Part shown: in pieces, positions 26,504-35,429 of the stretch
Layout of the letters: every line of letters starts with the position of its first letter
Numbering within the stretch: the first letter of the stretch is position 1
From: Williamsia sp.
Lineage (GTDB): Bacteria; Bacteroidota; Bacteroidia; Chitinophagales; Chitinophagaceae
Length of the DNA stretch: 64,000 bases
Reading direction: 5' to 3'
Assembly (NCBI GenBank): GCA_015069695.1
Contig: JADCRZ010000001.1
Coordinates: 372,001 to 436,000, forward strand
The notes under the pieces: generated by a model
The model's input: the letters and a program-made list of their open reading frames with translations, nothing else
Told to the model about the DNA's origin: nothing
Databases searched by the model: none
Position numbers and translations under genes: made by a program

Positions 26504-27556
26504 GTGTTGAAAACCGGAAAACTGTTTGTCCTGCTGGGGCTCTTTTCTTCCCTGTTGTTTTCTTGCGGCCAATCTGCACAGCCGCCTGCTGCAGGTGCAA
26601 CTGGCGAAGGCGTAAACACAGTCGCACGCACTGACTCCGCTGCTTCGGGCATGGTATACATCCCCGGCGGCCGCTTCTCAATGGGGACGGACGATCCGGA
26701 TTTCCCCGATGCACAACCGGTTCATTCAGTCAGCATGTCCCCTTTCTGGATGGATGAACACGAAGTCACCAACGCACAGTTTGCTGCATTTGTAGCGGCT
26801 ACCAATTACGTTACGGTCGCAGAAAGAAAACTTGATCCCAAAGACTTTCCCGGTGTGCCGGCCGAAAACCTGGTGCCTGGATCTGCCGTGTTTACTGCGC
26901 CCGCCCAGCCGGTTTCATTGGATAATCCGCTGCAGTGGTGGAAATACCTGGCGGGCACCAGCTGGAAACATCCGTTGGGTCCCGGGAGCAGCATAGAAGG
27001 AGGGGAGAACAACCCGGTTGTACAGGTTTGCTACGAAGATGCGCTGGCCTATGCTGCCTGGGCCGGCAAGCGCCTGCCCACCGAAGCCGAATGGGAGTAT
27101 GCCGCCCAGGGTGGCCATCCCGGACAGAAATACTACTGGGGCAATGAGTTAAAACCGGGCGGCAAATGGATGGCCAATATCTACCAGGGCAATTTTCCCG
27201 ACAAGAACACGTCGGAAGACGGCTTTACCGGCATTGCTCCTGTAAAATCATTTCCTGCCAATGGCTATGGCCTCTATGACATGGACGGCAATGTATGGGA
27301 ATGGTGCAGCGATTTTTACCGGCCTGATTACTACAGCCACAGTCCGCAAACAAACCCGGAAGGTCCTGCCGACAGTTACGACCCCGACGAACCCACGGCT
27401 GTAAAGCGCGTGCAGCGGGGCGGTTCGTTTCTCTGCAGCGACCAGTACTGCATCCGCTACCGGCCCGGCAGCCGGGGCAAGGGCGAAGTCAACAGCGCTT
27501 CCAACAATTTAGGCTTCCGCTGTGTAAAGAACAGCAAGCCGGAGGGGGCTCAGTAA
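26504..27556 (+). CDS. Formylglycine-generating enzyme (SUMF1-like) lipoprotein
   Basis: Exported lipoprotein of 350 residues. The start is GTG at 26504 (a TTG at 26507 is also possible), giving VLKTGKLFVLLGLFSSLLFSC with a lipobox ending in Cys near residue 24. The FGE-sulfatase domain covers about residues 48-345: MVYIPGGRFSMGTDD, DEHEVTNAQFAAFV, KRLPTEAEWEYAAQGG, MDGNVWEWCSDFY. The active-site block RGGSFLCSDQYCIRYRPGSR keeps both cysteines (C311, C316) in the C-x4-C spacing that binds copper in true FGEs. It could therefore oxidise a sulfatase Cys to formylglycine, rather than being one of the many catalytically silent relatives. No sulfatase gene is in the window. Confidence 0.9.
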   Translation: MLKTGKLFVLLGLFSSLLFSCGQSAQPPAAGATGEGVNTVARTDSAASGMVYIPGGRFSMGTDDPDFPDAQPVHSVSMSPFWMDEHEVTNAQFAAFVAATNYVTVAERKLDPKDFPGVPAENLVPGSAVFTAPAQPVSLDNPLQWWKYLAGTSWKHPLGPGSSIEGGENNPVVQVCYEDALAYAAWAGKRLPTEAEWEYAAQGGHPGQKYYWGNELKPGGKWMANIYQGNFPDKNTSEDGFTGIAPVKSFPANGYGLYDMDGNVWEWCSDFYRPDYYSHSPQTNPEGPADSYDPDEPTAVKRVQRGGSFLCSDQYCIRYRPGSRGKGEVNSASNNLGFRCVKNSKPEGAQ

Positions 27557-27705
27557 AAAATCCTCCGCTTGCACGCAAGCTGCTCCTGCTTTTATGCTGC
27601 CAACAAAATGTTCCTGCCGGAACATAGAATATCATACTATCTGACTCAATCAGGTATTATTCCGGTAGGCCGTAAAATTCTATCCTTAATATATACAGGG
27701 CTCTC

Positions 27706-28617
27706 TTACAAAACATACTCATTGTTGATCGCCTTCACCGGTGGAGGCAAATTGGTTTCTCCCAGCATTTCCAGGAGGTTGATTTCGATGGTGCGGGTGA
27801 TTTGATTGATGGGAACACCGGCGGCCAGTGATTCAAAAGGATTGAGCAGCGACATGCCGATGGTATGGGTCGTATGAAAAACAAAGCCGACGATAAAGCC
27901 CAGAAGGACAGACCAGATACCGGTTTCTTCAGACACCACAATGGTGATCAGCAGACTAAACACCCATATAAACAAGCGGGTAAAATAATTGTAAGTGGTG
28001 GGAAAGATGGTGTTCTTGATCCGCTCCGACTTGCCCATGTCGTTGCAAAAATCTGTGAGCAGCGCGTTGATCTCCATAAATTTGAATCCATCGATCCATC
28101 CCTTTTGATACAACAATTCCAGGTCGTCTGTTTGCAGTCCCAGGATGGCATTGTGCTTGTTGGAGTGCTGCTCTACGGGCGCTACTTCAGCATCGGAGAG
28201 ATACTTCTTGTATTCCTGCACTGGCTCGTTGCGCAGCATGGCTTTGAGCGCATACAGGAAACCAATGTGCCGGCGGATCATCCGCTTTTGCATTTCATGG
28301 AGCAGCCGTTCGTGGTTTGCTTCTGCCGAAGTATAACCCAGCAGGCTGCGCGCCCAGCTGCGGGAATTGTTGACCAGCGAACCCCATATCTGCCGGGCTT
28401 CCCACCAGCGTGCATATGCCTGGTTGTTGTTAAAGCCGATAAAGAATGCGAGCGCCGAACCTAATACGGTGGGGATCATGGCCGGCATGCGGAATTGTTT
28501 TGAGATCACCCACTGGTCGAACAGGTGAGCTGCCACACAGGAAACCAGCAGGATCAGGTCTGTTTTCCACGTAATCTTCACGGTTCTTGCCAGGCTGATG
28601 TTGTGTGTAATGAGCAT
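27706..28617 (-). CDS. Bestrophin-family (UPF0187) membrane protein
   Basis: Inner-membrane anion or cation channel of the bacterial bestrophin type, 303 residues from the ATG at 28617 (MLITHNISLARTVKITWKTD). The frame continues 10 codons further to a TTG. Helices are visible at LILLVSCVAAHLF, MIPTVLGSALAFFIGF (with the family's NNQAYARWWEARQIWGSLVN block next to it), LFIWVFSLLITIVV and SVLLGFIVGFVFHTT. MSLLNPFESLAAGVPIN is another family motif. Homologues form pentameric pores. The gene stands alone; the convergent FGE gene ends 149 nt away and no terminator was recognised there. Confidence 0.88.
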   Translation of the reverse strand: MLITHNISLARTVKITWKTDLILLVSCVAAHLFDQWVISKQFRMPAMIPTVLGSALAFFIGFNNNQAYARWWEARQIWGSLVNNSRSWARSLLGYTSAEANHERLLHEMQKRMIRRHIGFLYALKAMLRNEPVQEYKKYLSDAEVAPVEQHSNKHNAILGLQTDDLELLYQKGWIDGFKFMEINALLTDFCNDMGKSERIKNTIFPTTYNYFTRLFIWVFSLLITIVVSEETGIWSVLLGFIVGFVFHTTHTIGMSLLNPFESLAAGVPINQITRTIEINLLEMLGETNLPPPVKAINNEYVL

Positions 28618-28809
28618 GAGGATGGGATTTTTATGCTGAAGTTGCAATTAGCCCGCCAGCAGTTTTCGGCTCGAAACTACAATGGATTTTTCTGACATGC
28701 AGGGATAAAGTAAGAAAATGGAGAATGTCATAACTGTAAACAACGACAAAAGAGGACCTTTCGTGTTGATGCCTTGATAATCAATCCGACCAATAAAAAA
28801 ACTAATTTT

Positions 28810-30549
28810 ATGGCTATGCCACCCCTTACCTCTGTCAACCAAATCAACCTGCAGCCCAAACCGGGCAAGACTTACTTTGCCATCAACCGCGAATGGCGGG
28901 AAGAGTTTATCTACTTCCTGCTGGTCGACCGTTTTCAGGATAATACCATCCGCATCCCCGTGAATACCCCTGCCCGCAGCGCCGGAACAGCTACACCCAA
29001 TGATTTCTATGGCGGTACCATCCGGGGCGTCATGCGCAACCTGGATTATATCGCCGGCCTGGGCTGTACCGCTATCTGGCTGTCGCCCCTTTTTCAGAAC
29101 AACCCCGGTGCTTACCATGGCTATAACATCAACAACTACCTGAACATTGATCCCCACTTTGGTACAAAGGAAGACCTGGTAGAACTGGTGGAGGCGGCGC
29201 ACAATTATAAAAAGGGAGGACAGCCTCACCCCATCCGCATCATACTGGATGTGGTGATCAACCACTCGGGCGACAACTGGTTTTACAAGGGAGAAGACGC
29301 GCCAGGCGCAGCGCCGCGTGAATTTTCCAATGATCTTCAATATGAATTTGGCGGCTGGCGGCCCAACCGGAAGATCATTCCGGAGGAGCTGCAGAACCCG
29401 GATCTGTACCATCGGCGCGGATTGATTGCCAGCCCCAATGGTTATGATACCTACCCGGAGAACCAGCATGGCGACCTGGCCGGACTAAAAGATTTTGCGA
29501 ACGATGATGATGCCAATGGGTCCACGCTGATCAACATCCTGATAAAAGCACATTGTTACTGGATCAGGGAAGCTGATATAGACGGCTTCCGGGTAGATGC
29601 AGTGAAACACATGGGAGAGCTGGCTTGTTCCCGCTTCAGCTCGGCCATCCGGGAATATGCTTACTCGCTGGGCAAGCAGGGTTTCTTCTTGTTTGGCGAA
29701 CTGGCGGTAAGCAGCGATGATATTTATAACCGCTACATCGGACAAAATACCTCGCGCATGGACGATGGCAAAACCGTTTTCTTCGGACTCAATTCCCTGC
29801 TTGATTTCCGGCTGGCGCAAGGCGTGTACGGCGACGACAACAATGCCCCGCTCCGCGATGTGATCAGGGGCATCAAAGGACCGCAAACCTTGTTCAACCG
29901 GCTGGAAGCACAGCGCGACCGGGCCCTGAACAGGGGCGAGATCGGCCGGTACCTGGTGACCTTTGTCGACAACCACGATACTTTCTGGCAGCCTGCAGGG
30001 CGCTTTGGCGCCGCCGCTACCGATGCGCAGATCATTGCAGCCATCGGCTTCCTGCTCTGCTCGCTGGGTACACCCTGCATCTACTACGGAACCGAGCAGG
30101 GCTTTAAAGGAAAGGGGGAAGACAATGCGGTGCGGGAAGCCCTGTTTGATAAGGCAGCCAACAGGAGCTTGTTAAATACCCACTGCACCATTTACCAGGA
30201 AATTGCAAAGATCGCCGGGGTGATGCGCGCTTCGGCCCCGCTGCGGTTTGGGCGCATGTATTACCGGCAGATCTCGGGAGATGGCATCCATTTCGGCCTT
30301 CCTTACGGCCATGACTATACGCTGGCCTTTTCCCGCGTGCTGTACGGAAGGGAAGTGCTGGTTGCCTACAATGTGTCATCCGGAAAGCGCAGCGACTTTG
30401 TGGTCGTTGATGCCACCCTTCACAAGGCAGGTGACCAGCTCCATTTTCTGTATGGAAAAACAGGCAGTGTGTCCGTTCAACAGTCGGCTGGCGGTGCCCT
30501 CTGCGTGAAGCTGGAATTAGCGGCAAACGGGTTTGTGGTGCTTGAATAA
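28810..30549 (+). CDS. Cytoplasmic alpha-amylase family (GH13) glycosidase
   Basis: Retaining alpha-glucan hydrolase or transferase of 579 residues from the ATG at 28810 (an in-frame TTG at 28774 and an ATG at 28816 are alternatives). No signal peptide is seen, so it acts in the cytoplasm. The (beta/alpha)8 catalytic domain shows IILDVVINHSGDNW, nucleophile D263 in DGFRVDAVKHM, acid/base E297 in LFGELAVS and D390 in FVDNHDTF. A C-terminal beta domain follows from about residue 480. Substrate choice (maltodextrin, glycogen, trehalose-type) cannot be read from sequence. It precedes the LacI regulator by 90 nt on the same strand and may be under its control. Confidence 0.88.
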   Translation: MAMPPLTSVNQINLQPKPGKTYFAINREWREEFIYFLLVDRFQDNTIRIPVNTPARSAGTATPNDFYGGTIRGVMRNLDYIAGLGCTAIWLSPLFQNNPGAYHGYNINNYLNIDPHFGTKEDLVELVEAAHNYKKGGQPHPIRIILDVVINHSGDNWFYKGEDAPGAAPREFSNDLQYEFGGWRPNRKIIPEELQNPDLYHRRGLIASPNGYDTYPENQHGDLAGLKDFANDDDANGSTLINILIKAHCYWIREADIDGFRVDAVKHMGELACSRFSSAIREYAYSLGKQGFFLFGELAVSSDDIYNRYIGQNTSRMDDGKTVFFGLNSLLDFRLAQGVYGDDNNAPLRDVIRGIKGPQTLFNRLEAQRDRALNRGEIGRYLVTFVDNHDTFWQPAGRFGAAATDAQIIAAIGFLLCSLGTPCIYYGTEQGFKGKGEDNAVREALFDKAANRSLLNTHCTIYQEIAKIAGVMRASAPLRFGRMYYRQISGDGIHFGLPYGHDYTLAFSRVLYGREVLVAYNVSSGKRSDFVVVDATLHKAGDQLHFLYGKTGSVSVQQSAGGALCVKLELAANGFVVLE

Positions 30550-30571
30550 AAGCGGGCTTTTTCTGAATCGC

Positions 30572-30641
30572 AACCGATTACATAAAAAGTTTCCGATAAT
30601 TGGCTACTTTCGGGTTTCTAAATCAGTGTAAACGATTGTAT
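30572..30641 (+). promoter_or_regulatory. Pair of AACCGATT-like boxes upstream of the lacI-type gene
   Basis: AACCGATTACAT (30572-30583) and AAACGATTGTAT (30630-30641) agree at 9 of 12 positions and are 58 bp apart. The second overlaps the ATG of the regulator. GTAAACGATTG resembles half-palindromic LacI-family operators. A weak TACTTTCG (one base off the -7 consensus) lies between. Autoregulation is inferred. Confidence 0.35.
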
Positions 30642-31668
30642 GAGTTCGGACAAAGAAGTGACCATTTATGATATTGCCAAACGGTTGAATATTTCACCGG
30701 CTACTGTAAGCCGGGGATTGCAGGACCACCCTGCGATCAGCAAAAAGACCAAAAAGCGCATTTCAGAGATGGTGGATGAAATGGGGTACCGCTCCAATCA
30801 TTTCGCGCGCAACCTCCGGCAAAAGCAAACCAATACCATCGGGGTGATCGTACATGAGCTCAACAGCAGCTTTATTACTTCAGTGCTGGCCGGCATCGAA
30901 AAAGTTTCCACCGAAGCCGGCTACGACCTGATCATTACCCATTCATCAGAAAGTGTCAAAAAAGAAGCCGCCAACGCCAAGAACTTATTTCACAAGCGGG
31001 TTGACGGACTGATTGCCTCACTGGCATTTGATACAAACGGGCTGGACCACTTTAAACCCTTTGTGCAAAAAGGCGTGCCTGTAATATTCTTTGACCGGGT
31101 AGAGCAGGACGGTGACAGCACGGTGGTGGTGATCGACAATGTCCAGTGCGGCTACATGGCCACCAATCACCTGATTGAGCAAGGCTGCAAGCGGATAGCC
31201 AACATCACATCGAGCCTTAACAGGAACGTATATGCGCAAAGGCACAAGGGCTACCAGGATGCGCTGTTTGACCACGGACTTCCCTTCGACAAAAACCTCC
31301 TGATCATCGACAACCTCAGCGAACAGGGCGCCATCAGCTCGGCCCTGCAGGTCCTTAAGCTAAAACCTCTGCCCGACGGCATTTTTATCACCAATGATTT
31401 TGTGGCGGCGGTGTGCATGAAAGTATTCAAAGAGCATGGCCTGCGCATTCCCGAAGACATTGCCATCGTAGGCTTTAACAATGACGCCATCTCAAAACTG
31501 GTAGAGCCTGCGCTGACGACCATCAATTACTCTGGTATGGACATGGGCATGATCGCGGCGCGCAACCTGATCGGCCACCTGGAAGGCGTCAGCAATATCC
31601 ACCATACCAATACCATCGTGATCCGCTCTGAACTTATCATCAGAAAATCTTCTCTAAAAGGCGGATAG
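30640..31668 (+). CDS. LacI-family transcriptional regulator
   Basis: Repressor-type regulator of 342 residues. The N-terminal helix-turn-helix reads VTIYDIAKRLNISPATVSRG with the following hinge helix YRSNHFARNLRQ. The effector domain resembles periplasmic sugar-binding proteins (IGVIVHELNSSFITSVLAGI, DGLIASLAFD, IEQGCKRIANI, GIFITNDFVAAVCMKVF, PEDIAIVGFNN). The effector is probably a sugar or sugar phosphate. The next genes encode GH115 and GH10 enzymes, so xylo-oligosaccharide or glucuronic-acid-derived effectors are plausible. Two short related boxes lie upstream and may be its own operators. Confidence 0.92.
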   Translation: MSSDKEVTIYDIAKRLNISPATVSRGLQDHPAISKKTKKRISEMVDEMGYRSNHFARNLRQKQTNTIGVIVHELNSSFITSVLAGIEKVSTEAGYDLIITHSSESVKKEAANAKNLFHKRVDGLIASLAFDTNGLDHFKPFVQKGVPVIFFDRVEQDGDSTVVVIDNVQCGYMATNHLIEQGCKRIANITSSLNRNVYAQRHKGYQDALFDHGLPFDKNLLIIDNLSEQGAISSALQVLKLKPLPDGIFITNDFVAAVCMKVFKEHGLRIPEDIAIVGFNNDAISKLVEPALTTINYSGMDMGMIAARNLIGHLEGVSNIHHTNTIVIRSELIIRKSSLKGG

Positions 31669-31697
31669 GCCCTGCCTATCGCTATCAATCTGTTTAT

Positions 31698-34262
31698 ATG
31701 ATCCGGAAAATTGTGCTGGCATGTTTAGGTTGCATCGTATTCAACCAGCTCTGGGCCCAATGGGTTACAGAACAAAAGGAAGCCAATGCATTCAATGTGT
31801 TGGCGGCTACCATTGTTGTAGACCCGCAGGAAGATACGCTTGTTAAAATGGCCGCTTCCCTGCTGCAACACGATATTGAAATGGTAACAGGCAAAACCCT
31901 GCCGGTACTGAGCAGGGAAGAAGGAAATAAAAGCCTGATCCTGATCGGGACCTTTGGTCATTCCAGGCTTCTGCAGCAGGAAAAAGCTGCCAGCAAAATT
32001 GCTGACAAGGTAGGCAGCAGGTGGGAAGCTTACCAGATCCAGGTTGTGCCCGGAGGAAGCGGTCTGCCCCAATCACTGGTGATCGCAGGCAGCGACAAGC
32101 GCGGAACGGCTTATGGTGTATTTGAATTGTCGAAGCACATAGGGGTTTCACCCTGGTACTGGTGGGCGGATGTGCCGGTGAAGCACAAGGCGGCGCTCTA
32201 TGTAAAGGGGGGCACCAGTTTGTCGGAAGCACCCTCGGTAAAATACCGCGGCATTTTTATCAATGATGAAGCACCGGCTTTTTCGGGTTGGACAAAAGAA
32301 AAGTTTGGCGGGGCGAACCACCGGGTTTATGAAAAGATGTTTGAACTGCTGCTGCGCCTCAAAGCCAACTATCTCTGGCCCGCCATGTGGGGCAACGCTT
32401 TCAACGACGACGATCCGCTCAACCCGATCCTCGCCGACCAATGGGGTATCGTGATGGGCACCACCCACCATGAACCCATGCTGCGGGCCCAGCAGGAATG
32501 GAAGCGGTATGGCAAAGGGCTATGGAACTACGACAGCAATGCCGCCGTGCTCCGGGCATTCTGGAAAAAGGGCATCGAGAACATGGGCCGGCGCGAAAGC
32601 ATTGTATCGATCGGCATGCGCGGCGATGGCGACATGCCCATGACCCAGGGTACGGCCATCGGGCTGCTTGAAAAGATCGTGGCCGACCAGCGAAAGATCA
32701 TCGAAGAGGTAACGGGCAAGCCGGCCGCCCAAACACCCCAGCTCTGGGCCCTGTACAAGGAAGTGCAGGACTACTACGACAAGGGCATGCGCGTACCGGA
32801 TGACGTGACCCTGCTGCTCAGCGATGATAACTGGGGCAACCTGCGCAAGCTGCCCCGTCTTACAGACAAACCCCGGAGCGGCGGCTACGGCATTTACTAT
32901 CATTTTGATTATGTAGGCGGTCCGCGCAATTACAAGTGGATCAACACCAATAATATTTCCCGCGTATGGGAACAAATGCATTTGGCGTATGAATATGGAG
33001 TAGACAGGATCTGGATCGTCAATGTCGGTGACCTGAAGCCCATGGAATTTCCGATTTCTTTTTTTCTGGACTATGCCTGGAATACAAAGAAGTGGAACGA
33101 AGACAACCTGCGTGATTACTATACGCAATGGGCGGGGGACCAGTTTGGCGCGGCGCATGCAAAAGAGATCGGCGATATCATGCGGAAGTATGCGCAATAC
33201 AGTGCAAGGAGAAAGCCGGAACTGCTGGATGCGAATACGTACAGTTTGACAGATTATGGGGAGGCGAACAGGGTAGTGGAAGAATACAACCAGCTGCTAA
33301 AACAGGCAGAAAGAGTAAACAGCTTGTTGCCAGATGGGTACAAGGATGCTTATTTTGAGCTGGTTCTCCATCCGCTGAAAGCCCTGACCAACCTGCAGGA
33401 ACTTTACTGGAGCGTAGCCATGAACAGGTACGAGGCCGCCAATAAATCGCCGGCAGCAAATGTATGGGCTGATAAAGCAAAGGAGCTTTACCGGAATGAT
33501 TCTCTGATTGCCGTTCAGTACCATAGTATACAAAATGGAAAGTGGAACCATATGATGGACCAAACACATATTGGTTACACTTACTGGCAGCAACCGCCGG
33601 TGAACAAGATGCCGGAAGTAAAATATGTATCCAAGGATTCTGCACTGGATGTGGCAGTACGGGCTGATACAGTAGGCACGCTGCACGGCTACAGGATACC
33701 GAAGACTGATAAAGCAGCCACTGAAAAGGGGCCTGTTTTTTACAAAACAGATAAGTATGTTTCTATGGAAGCGGCACACTGGACGCGTGCCGTGAGCACA
33801 GAGATAAAGTGGAAGGTCATTCCTGACATCGGCCGGGAAGGCTCCGGCATCAGCACGTTTCCCGTAACAGCAACAGTACAGTTAAGCGCCGCCTCTCCCC
33901 ATGTGGAATGGGTTTTCTTTACTCGCGACAGTGGAACCGTGCAGGTACAGCTTTATTTCTCTCCCACGCTTAATCTTCACCAGGATGAAGGATTGAAGTA
34001 TGCGGTTTCAATAGATGGAGAGACGCCTCAGATCTTTAGCCTGAACAAGGAAGACAATAACAACAGAACCTGGGAAGGCTGGGTGGCGAACAATATCATC
34101 GTAAAAAGATCAACGCATACAATTGGAACGGGGCAACGGCATGTCCTCAAATACTGGATGATTTCACCGGCTATTGTCCTGCAAAAACTCGTCGTTGATT
34201 TCGGTGGTACAGGGGCCAGCTATCTGGGACCGCCTGAAACAGCGGTGAACAACCAAAAATAA
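31698..34262 (+). CDS. Glycoside hydrolase family 115 xylan alpha-1,2-glucuronidase
   Basis: Secreted enzyme of 854 residues expected to remove (4-O-methyl)glucuronic acid side chains from xylan. A signal peptide ends near WAQWV (residue 21). An N-terminal alpha/beta domain (about 30-190) contains GSDKRGTAYGVFELSKHIG and PWYWWADVPV. The catalytic region follows, with KYRGIFINDEAP, LKANYLWPAMWGNAF, GTTHHEPMLRAQQEW and VSIGMRGDGDMPM, all typical of GH115. A helical domain and a C-terminal beta-sandwich (about 700-854) complete the usual length. It lies 29 nt after the regulator and 51 nt before the xylanase, consistent with one transcription unit for glucuronoxylan. Confidence 0.92.
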   Translation: MIRKIVLACLGCIVFNQLWAQWVTEQKEANAFNVLAATIVVDPQEDTLVKMAASLLQHDIEMVTGKTLPVLSREEGNKSLILIGTFGHSRLLQQEKAASKIADKVGSRWEAYQIQVVPGGSGLPQSLVIAGSDKRGTAYGVFELSKHIGVSPWYWWADVPVKHKAALYVKGGTSLSEAPSVKYRGIFINDEAPAFSGWTKEKFGGANHRVYEKMFELLLRLKANYLWPAMWGNAFNDDDPLNPILADQWGIVMGTTHHEPMLRAQQEWKRYGKGLWNYDSNAAVLRAFWKKGIENMGRRESIVSIGMRGDGDMPMTQGTAIGLLEKIVADQRKIIEEVTGKPAAQTPQLWALYKEVQDYYDKGMRVPDDVTLLLSDDNWGNLRKLPRLTDKPRSGGYGIYYHFDYVGGPRNYKWINTNNISRVWEQMHLAYEYGVDRIWIVNVGDLKPMEFPISFFLDYAWNTKKWNEDNLRDYYTQWAGDQFGAAHAKEIGDIMRKYAQYSARRKPELLDANTYSLTDYGEANRVVEEYNQLLKQAERVNSLLPDGYKDAYFELVLHPLKALTNLQELYWSVAMNRYEAANKSPAANVWADKAKELYRNDSLIAVQYHSIQNGKWNHMMDQTHIGYTYWQQPPVNKMPEVKYVSKDSALDVAVRADTVGTLHGYRIPKTDKAATEKGPVFYKTDKYVSMEAAHWTRAVSTEIKWKVIPDIGREGSGISTFPVTATVQLSAASPHVEWVFFTRDSGTVQVQLYFSPTLNLHQDEGLKYAVSIDGETPQIFSLNKEDNNNRTWEGWVANNIIVKRSTHTIGTGQRHVLKYWMISPAIVLQKLVVDFGGTGASYLGPPETAVNNQK

Positions 34263-34313
34263 AAAGGACTATTTCTGCCGAAAACAGATTTTATTGAAAT
34301 TATACTTACAGTC

Positions 34314-35408
34314 ATGGTTAACCGATTTTTGTCTATCGCTTGCTTTTTCCTGCTGTTATCCTGCCATACAAACAAAAAAGTGCAAGGAGGCAGTGCGGTC
34401 AATTCCGGCAAGGGACTAAAAGATTATTATGCCGCTTACTTTCCCGTGGGCGTGGCCGTTTCGCCCTATGCCCTGCGGAGTGCGGATGCAGACCTGATCC
34501 GCCAGCAATTCAATAGCCTTACGCCGGAGAATGCGATGAAGATGGGGCCCATCCATCCGCAGGAAGAAAGGTATTTCTGGCGGGATGCAGACTCTATCAT
34601 GGCCTGGGCTGATCGAAACGGGGTGCGCGTAAGGGGCCACAACCTTTGCTGGCACAACCAGGTGCCGAACTGGCTGTTTACCTACAACGGCAATACGGTG
34701 AGCAAAGAGATGTTGCTGCACCGGCTGAAAGATCATATCAGCACAGTTGTTGGCCGGTACAAGGGAAAGATATATGCCTGGGACGTAGTGAACGAAGCCA
34801 TTTCCGACAAGCCTGATGAATACCTGCGTCCGTCTCCCTGGTACCAGATCTGCGGGGAGGAATACATTGAAAAAGCATTCCAGTATGCACATGAAGCCGA
34901 TCCGCAGGCCCTGCTTTTTTACAACGACTACAACGAGATCAGTCCGGTAAAACGGGATAAAATCTACCGCCTCGTAAAAAGTTTGAAAGACAAGGGCGTG
35001 CCCATCCATGGTGTGGGCTTGCAGGCACATTGGGCTGTGAACGAACCTTCGCGCGGACAACTCGACAGCACGCTGCGCCGCTTCGCCGACCTGGGATTAA
35101 AAGTGCAGATCACCGAACTGGACATTTCCGTATACCCAAAGGAACACACTGCCCGTGCAAGAAGGGCAGAAGACGCCGACACCAGCTTCACGCCCCAAAA
35201 AGAGGAGCAGCAGTTGGAAGTCTACAAAATGGCTTTTGAACTTTTCCGCAAATACCGCAAAACCGTTTCCGGTGTTACCTTCTGGAACATCTCTGACCGT
35301 TCCAGCTGGCTCGACAATTTCCCCGTCCGCGGCCGCAAAGATTACCCGCTGCTATTTGACCGGAACGGAAAGCCGAAAAGAGCATACTGGGAAGTCGTGA
35401 AGTTTTGA
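34314..35408 (+). CDS. Glycoside hydrolase family 10 endo-1,4-beta-xylanase, lipoprotein
   Basis: Retaining xylanase of 364 residues. The signal MVNRFLSIACFFLLLSC ends in a lipobox Cys (residue 17), so it is probably anchored to a membrane and may be surface exposed. The barrel has GHNLCWHNQVPNWLF, the acid/base E161 in WDVVNEAISDK, and the nucleophile E268 in ITELDISVY. SGVTFWNISDRSSWLDNFP is the usual near-C-terminal motif. No carbohydrate-binding module is seen. It works with the GH115 enzyme upstream: one removes the glucuronic acid side chains, the other cuts the backbone. Confidence 0.94.
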   Translation: MVNRFLSIACFFLLLSCHTNKKVQGGSAVNSGKGLKDYYAAYFPVGVAVSPYALRSADADLIRQQFNSLTPENAMKMGPIHPQEERYFWRDADSIMAWADRNGVRVRGHNLCWHNQVPNWLFTYNGNTVSKEMLLHRLKDHISTVVGRYKGKIYAWDVVNEAISDKPDEYLRPSPWYQICGEEYIEKAFQYAHEADPQALLFYNDYNEISPVKRDKIYRLVKSLKDKGVPIHGVGLQAHWAVNEPSRGQLDSTLRRFADLGLKVQITELDISVYPKEHTARARRAEDADTSFTPQKEEQQLEVYKMAFELFRKYRKTVSGVTFWNISDRSSWLDNFPVRGRKDYPLLFDRNGKPKRAYWEVVKF

Positions 35409-35429
35409 TAAAAACAAAACAGCTGTGTA

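Noticed and set aside
34301-34322. Another copy of the dispersed repeat at the GH10 start (TTACAGTCATGGTT)
   Set aside because: Only about 14 bases match, without the ATCCTGT core or inverted arm, so chance is likely.
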